From NCBI GenBank assembly GCA_002691365.1, contig NZHL01000024.1, forward strand, positions 22,445 through 31,887: a stretch of DNA of 9,443 bases. The letters are read 5' to 3'. The notes under the pieces are model-generated. The model saw nothing but the letters and a program-made list of their open reading frames with translations. It ran no database searches and was not told where the DNA came from. The position numbers and the translations under genes are program-made. Shown here one piece after another: positions 6,162 to 9,443 of the stretch (the stretch's first letter is position 1; every line of letters starts with the position of its first letter). The stretch comes from Fidelibacterota bacterium (lineage in GTDB: Bacteria; Fidelibacterota; Marinisomatia; Marinisomatales; S15-B10).

Positions 6162-6824
6162 TTAAGATATGAAAGTGTGTTTTTTACCAACAACTCCATG
6201 AAATAAACTTCTAAGATACTGTATGTCTTTTTCCATATTTCCTGTAGGTTGAAATGGTTTTAAATAATTAAAGCATCTGTTTCCGTAATCCATTAAAATA
6301 GGTAAAATAATCGCATCTAACTTTTCAGCTAAAATATAAAAACCTGTTTTGAATTTTTCTCTTGGAACCATTCCACCTTCAGGAGCTAACATTAGAAAAA
6401 ATTCTTCCTTTTTTTCAAATTCATCAACTAATCTAGAAATCATACCTTTCTTTGAATTTCTATAAACTGGAATCCCGCCCAATCTTTTAACTAAATAATT
6501 TTGAACCCAACCTAATGGCCATTTAAGACCAAAATTATCTACATCTTCTGTATCATCACTTTTCCATGGAATAGGTAATTTATCAAACATCCATACAGCA
6601 CCAAGAAAATTAATCTTAACATCTAAAGCTAAAATTGCAAGCATGCTATAGTAAGCATCTACATAAGCTGAGTGAGGTGCACCAATTGCAATTATTCTAG
6701 GATGATCAGGTAGTTCACCTTTAAGTTCCCAATTTGACATTCGTAAAACAAATTTTGATAAACTTGGTAAAATCAAATTGTTTCTTCTTGGTATTGATTT
6801 TCCAACTGGTAAAATAACAGACAT
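6162..6824 (-). CDS. PlsC-like lysophospholipid/glycerol acyltransferase family protein
   Basis: 220 residues with no signal peptide and no evident transmembrane helix. It has the glycerolipid acyltransferase motifs: HSAYVD (51-56, the catalytic HX4D pair H51 and D56), GGIPVYR (116-122, acceptor-binding motif), APEGG (147-151, in the place of the usual PEGT) and LPI (174-176). KTGFYILAEKL (159-169) and FQPTGNMEKDI (191-201) fit the short bacterial subfamily annotated as 1-acyl-sn-glycerol-3-phosphate acyltransferase-like. Members move an acyl chain from acyl-CoA or acyl-ACP to a lysophospholipid or similar acceptor at the inner membrane face. The Thr-to-Gly change in motif III is unusual and may alter the acceptor. 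It is first in a minus-strand operon with two lipoprotein genes. AAGG (6833-6830) lies 5 bases before the ATG, supporting the start. Whether it is the cell's main PlsC cannot be told. Confidence 0.85.
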   Translation of the reverse strand: MSVILPVGKSIPRRNNLILPSLSKFVLRMSNWELKGELPDHPRIIAIGAPHSAYVDAYYSMLAILALDVKINFLGAVWMFDKLPIPWKSDDTEDVDNFGLKWPLGWVQNYLVKRLGGIPVYRNSKKGMISRLVDEFEKKEEFFLMLAPEGGMVPREKFKTGFYILAEKLDAIILPILMDYGNRCFNYLKPFQPTGNMEKDIQYLRSLFHGVVGKKHTFIS

Positions 6825-6915
6825 AAAAACCTTAAATTTTAGTTAATTCGATAATTAAAAATTAATATTAATTATATATTTATTTCTAGAATTTATTTAC
6901 TTTTGAATTAGTATT
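6825..6915. promoter_or_regulatory. Divergent intergenic region with a 14-bp palindrome
   Basis: The only divergent gap in the window, so it must hold promoters for both the acyltransferase operon (minus) and the symporter-kinase pair (plus). It is nearly all A/T. The perfect palindrome AATTAATATTAATT (6860-6873) sits near its centre and could be an operator. TATATT (6875-6880) is a possible plus-strand -10 element without a recognisable -35. No Shine-Dalgarno precedes the symporter ATG at 6916. That promoters lie here is well supported by gene orientation; the individual elements are not. Confidence 0.5.
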
Positions 6916-8640
6916 ATGAACTTTTCTGTTTTAGACTGGATTATTATAGCAATATATCTTTTAATTTCTCTAGTTATTGGTGTTTGGTCATCAAGAGGAG
7001 CAAGTAAAGATACTCAAAATTATTTTTTAGCTGGAAGAAATATGCCTTGGTGGTTACTTGGAATTTCCATGGTAGCTACAACTTTTTCAACTGATACTCC
7101 TAATTTAGTTACTGATCTTGTTAGGCAAAATGGGGTTTCGGCAAACTGGGCATGGTGGAGTTTTTTAATTACCGGCATGTTAACTGTTTTCATTTACGCA
7201 AAACTATGGAGAAGATCAGGAGTAATAACAGATATAGAATTTTATGAATTAAGATATGGTGGAAATCCAGCAGCTTTCCTAAGAGGATTTAGAGCTTTGT
7301 ATTTAGGTTTAGTATTTAATGTATTAATTATGGGAAGCGTAAGTCTGGCTGCAGTTAAATTTGGTGAAATAGTTTTAAACATTCCTGGTTGGTTAACATT
7401 ATTAGTTGCATGTTCAATTACGATGATATATTCCACAATGGGTGGATTAAAAGCTGTGATAATTACAGATTGTATACAGTTTTTTTTGGCAATGATTGGA
7501 TCAGTATGGGCTATGTTTTTTATTATAAATTTACCTGAAATTGGTGGTTTAGATAATTTATTAAACCATGAAAATGTTTATGATAAACTTTCTATTCTTC
7601 CAGATTTTTCTGACCCAGATATTTGGGTACCTTTATTATTAGTTCCATTATGTATACAATGGTGGGCTAGTTATTATCCTGGATCTGAACCAGGAGGTGG
7701 TGGATATATTGCACAAAGAATGTTTTCAGCAAAAAATGAATCTCATGCTATTAAAGCAACATTTTTATTTAATTTAGCCCATTATGCTTTGAGACCATGG
7801 CCTTGGATTATGATTGCTTTATCATCTTTAATAATATTCCCAGACTTAAATGATATAAAGAATGCATTTCCAGATCTTTCTCAAAATAAATTAGGACATG
7901 ATGTTGCGTACCCAGCTATGCTTACTTTGCTTCCAAATGGTTTAATGGGTTTGGTTTGTGCATCAATGATTGCAGCATTTATGAGTACAATTTCAACTCA
8001 AGTCAACCTGGGTGCTAGTTATTTTGTGAACGATTTTTATAAAAGATTTTTTAAGAAAAATTCTTCCCAATTAGAACTAGTTAGAGTTGGCAGAATATTT
8101 AGTATATTTTCAATTATTGCAGGTTCATTTCTTGGATTGTTTTTAACTAGTGCTTCACAAGCATTTTCATTGCTATTATTGTTAGGCTCTGGAACTGGAG
8201 CTATTTACATATTAAGGTGGTTTTGGTGGAGGATTAATGCATATTCAGAAATAATTGCAATGATCAGTTCTTTATTAATTTCTATTTATTTAACTTTTTT
8301 TGATACTTATTTGTTTGATTGGCAAAAGATAGTAGTTGGAGCCATATTAACAACGATAATTTGGATTTTAGCTACTTATATTACTCCTGCAGAAAAACAT
8401 CAAATACTTAACAATTTTATTTTAAAAGTAAACCCGGGTGGACCAGGATGGTCGAAGTTTGGAAATAATTCATCATCCTTTTTAAAAACTGGTTTATTTA
8501 GAATGTGTTTAGGTATTGTAGTGATTTACTCCGTATTATTTAGTATTGGAAATCTATTGTATTCAAATTATTTGCTTAGTCTTATTTTAATAATTTTATC
8601 AATTTTTTCTTTTTGGTTTATAATAAAAGATTTTGATTAA
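6916..8640 (+). CDS. Sodium:solute symporter, SSS family
   Basis: 574 residues, an inner-membrane transporter with about 14-15 hydrophobic helices (for example 7-25, 125-145, 184-205, 333-360, 394-412, 530-570). SSS proteins use the sodium gradient to import sugars, amino acids, nucleosides or organic anions. Diagnostic segments are NYFLAGRNMPWWLLGISMVATTF (35-57), YSTMGGLKAVIITDCIQFF (172-190, the SSS family signature) and ASMIAAFMSTISTQVNLGASY (349-369). The last has the Ser/Thr cluster S357, T358 and S360 in the helix that forms the Na2 sodium site in characterised members. The length is normal. A sugar kinase gene follows after 44 bases, so a sugar is the likeliest cargo, but sequence alone does not fix it. 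The start lacks a Shine-Dalgarno sequence but is placed exactly at the first transmembrane helix. Confidence 0.92.
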   Translation: MNFSVLDWIIIAIYLLISLVIGVWSSRGASKDTQNYFLAGRNMPWWLLGISMVATTFSTDTPNLVTDLVRQNGVSANWAWWSFLITGMLTVFIYAKLWRRSGVITDIEFYELRYGGNPAAFLRGFRALYLGLVFNVLIMGSVSLAAVKFGEIVLNIPGWLTLLVACSITMIYSTMGGLKAVIITDCIQFFLAMIGSVWAMFFIINLPEIGGLDNLLNHENVYDKLSILPDFSDPDIWVPLLLVPLCIQWWASYYPGSEPGGGGYIAQRMFSAKNESHAIKATFLFNLAHYALRPWPWIMIALSSLIIFPDLNDIKNAFPDLSQNKLGHDVAYPAMLTLLPNGLMGLVCASMIAAFMSTISTQVNLGASYFVNDFYKRFFKKNSSQLELVRVGRIFSIFSIIAGSFLGLFLTSASQAFSLLLLLGSGTGAIYILRWFWWRINAYSEIIAMISSLLISIYLTFFDTYLFDWQKIVVGAILTTIIWILATYITPAEKHQILNNFILKVNPGGPGWSKFGNNSSSFLKTGLFRMCLGIVVIYSVLFSIGNLLYSNYLLSLILIILSIFSFWFIIKDFD

Positions 8641-8675
8641 TGAATTATTTTAAAAAAATTCTAACAAATTAAGTT

Positions 8676-8680
8676 AAGGA
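8676..8680 (+). promoter_or_regulatory. Shine-Dalgarno site of the GHMP kinase gene
   Basis: AAGGA lies 4 bases before the ATG at 8685. An in-frame TAA at 8670-8672 leaves this ATG as the first possible start, so it is well fixed. Confidence 0.65.
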
Positions 8681-8684
8681 TTAT

Positions 8685-9443
8685 ATGATTATTTCTTCTC
8701 CTGGTAGAATTTGCCTTTTTGGTGAGCATCAAGATTATTTAGGTTTGCCTGTAATTGCTGCTGCAATATCATTAAGAATAAAAATAGAAGGTAAATTAAG
8801 ATCAGATTTAGAAGTTAATATTGACTTACCTGATACAGCTTCTAAAGAAAATTTTTCTTTAGAGGGTGATTTAAATTATCATAGTAGTTCTGATTATTTC
8901 AAAAGTGGATTAAATGTTATGAGGAAGGATGGTTTTACTTTTTCAAAAGGATTTAACTGTACAGTAAAAGGCAATATTCCACTTCAAGCAGGTACTTCAA
9001 GTTCTTCAGCATTAGTTGTTTCATGGATTAATTTTTTATCTAATATTAGTGATCAATCTGAGCAACTATCTCCAAAAATGATTTCTGATTTAGCCTATAA
9101 AGCAGAAGTAATTGAATTTGACCAAGCTGGTGGTGTTATGGATCAAAATTCTATATCCTATGGTAATTTGGTGTATATAGATACACATCCAGATGTTGTT
9201 GTAAAAAAATTACCATACAAACTTTCAAAATTTGTATTAGGTGATTCTTTGGAAAAAAAAGATACTCAGTTAGTATTGCAAAACTCTAAAGACAAAGTTC
9301 TCGAAATTATTAAAAAAATCAATCAAGAATTGAATGATTTTTCATTGAAAAATACTAAAATTTCAGATTTAGAAACATTTGAAATGCTCGATCAAAAAGA
9401 AATTGGGTTGTTAAAAGAAGTTTTAAATAATAGAGATTTAACA
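8685..9443 (+). CDS. Galactokinase-like GHMP-family sugar kinase, 3' partial
   Basis: 253 residues are visible before the window ends; galactokinases are usually about 350-400, so the C-terminal third is missing. The order of motifs is that of galactokinase: SPGRICLFGEHQDYLG (5-20, sugar-binding R8, E14, H15, D17 and Y18), the ATP-loop PLQAGTSSSSAL (99-110) and GGVMDQ (149-154, probable catalytic base D153, equal to D174 of E. coli GalK), then FVLGDS (187-192). The enzyme transfers phosphate from ATP to a sugar, usually at C1, in the cytosol. Canonical galactokinases have GEHTDYN where this has GEHQDYL, so the substrate may be galactose or another sugar or sugar acid. It lies 44 bases behind the SSS symporter with its own ribosome-binding site, consistent with an uptake-and-phosphorylation operon. 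A galK symbol is not justified. Confidence 0.85.
   Translation, partial: MIISSPGRICLFGEHQDYLGLPVIAAAISLRIKIEGKLRSDLEVNIDLPDTASKENFSLEGDLNYHSSSDYFKSGLNVMRKDGFTFSKGFNCTVKGNIPLQAGTSSSSALVVSWINFLSNISDQSEQLSPKMISDLAYKAEVIEFDQAGGVMDQNSISYGNLVYIDTHPDVVVKKLPYKLSKFVLGDSLEKKDTQLVLQNSKDKVLEIIKKINQELNDFSLKNTKISDLETFEMLDQKEIGLLKEVLNNRDLT

Noticed and set aside
6149..6199. A longer YHYH protein starting at 6199
   Set aside because: It would put 17 residues before the lipoprotein signal and overlap the acyltransferase gene; the ATG at 6148 gives a standard lipoprotein signal.
6898..6905. TACTTTTG, a match to the Bacteroidota -7 promoter element TAnnTTTG, before the symporter gene
   Set aside because: It would leave only a few bases of leader before the ATG at 6916, and no matching upstream TTG element was found at the expected distance; an 8-base AT-rich match is easily chance.
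1..9443. tRNA or rRNA genes, CRISPR repeats, transposases, prophage or toxin-antitoxin genes
   Set aside because: None seen. Every gap is 91 bases or less, and all frames are accounted for by the nine genes listed.

Overview
The window is visibly AT-rich and very gene-dense. Nine protein-coding genes fill all but about 340 bases, and the longest gap is 91 bases. There are no RNA genes, mobile elements or CRISPR arrays. Three things suggest a free-living, probably marine member of the FCB/PVC side of the tree, most likely Bacteroidota or Candidatus Marinimicrobia: the mix of genes (PVC-type membrane-bound dehydrogenase, lipoprotein sulfatase, YHYH lipoprotein, SSS symporter), the short Bacteroidota-like lipoprotein signal peptides, and the compact AT-rich layout. 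This placement is inferred from gene content and was not computed.

Positions 1-4124, plus strand: the 3' end of a PVC-type dehydrogenase (last part of the beta-propeller, then HEAT-like helices), a dCTP deaminase (dcd), a SufE-type sulfur acceptor whose ATG directly follows the dcd stop, and a 760-residue lipoprotein. The lipoprotein joins an arylsulfatase-family domain to a C-terminal alpha/beta-hydrolase esterase domain. It ends directly against the stop codon of the next gene, which is on the opposite strand.

Positions 4125-6824, minus strand: a likely three-gene operon transcribed from 6824 towards 4125. It encodes a small soluble PlsC-like acyltransferase, a YHYH-domain lipoprotein and a CpxP/Spy-like (LTxxQ-type) lipoprotein. 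The last of these contains two tandem copies of one module exactly 91 residues apart.

Positions 6916-9443, plus strand: a sodium:solute symporter of the SSS family, followed 44 bases later by a galactokinase-like GHMP sugar kinase that runs off the end of the window.

Taken together, the sulfatase-esterase, the dehydrogenase, the symporter and the sugar kinase look like parts of a route for removing sulfate and acyl groups from a carbohydrate, importing the sugar and phosphorylating it. This is inferred from domains and proximity, and no substrate can be read from the sequence. The most unusual items are the sulfatase-esterase fusion and the duplicated LTxxQ lipoprotein in its operon. I found no clearly new defence, mobile or RNA-based system.
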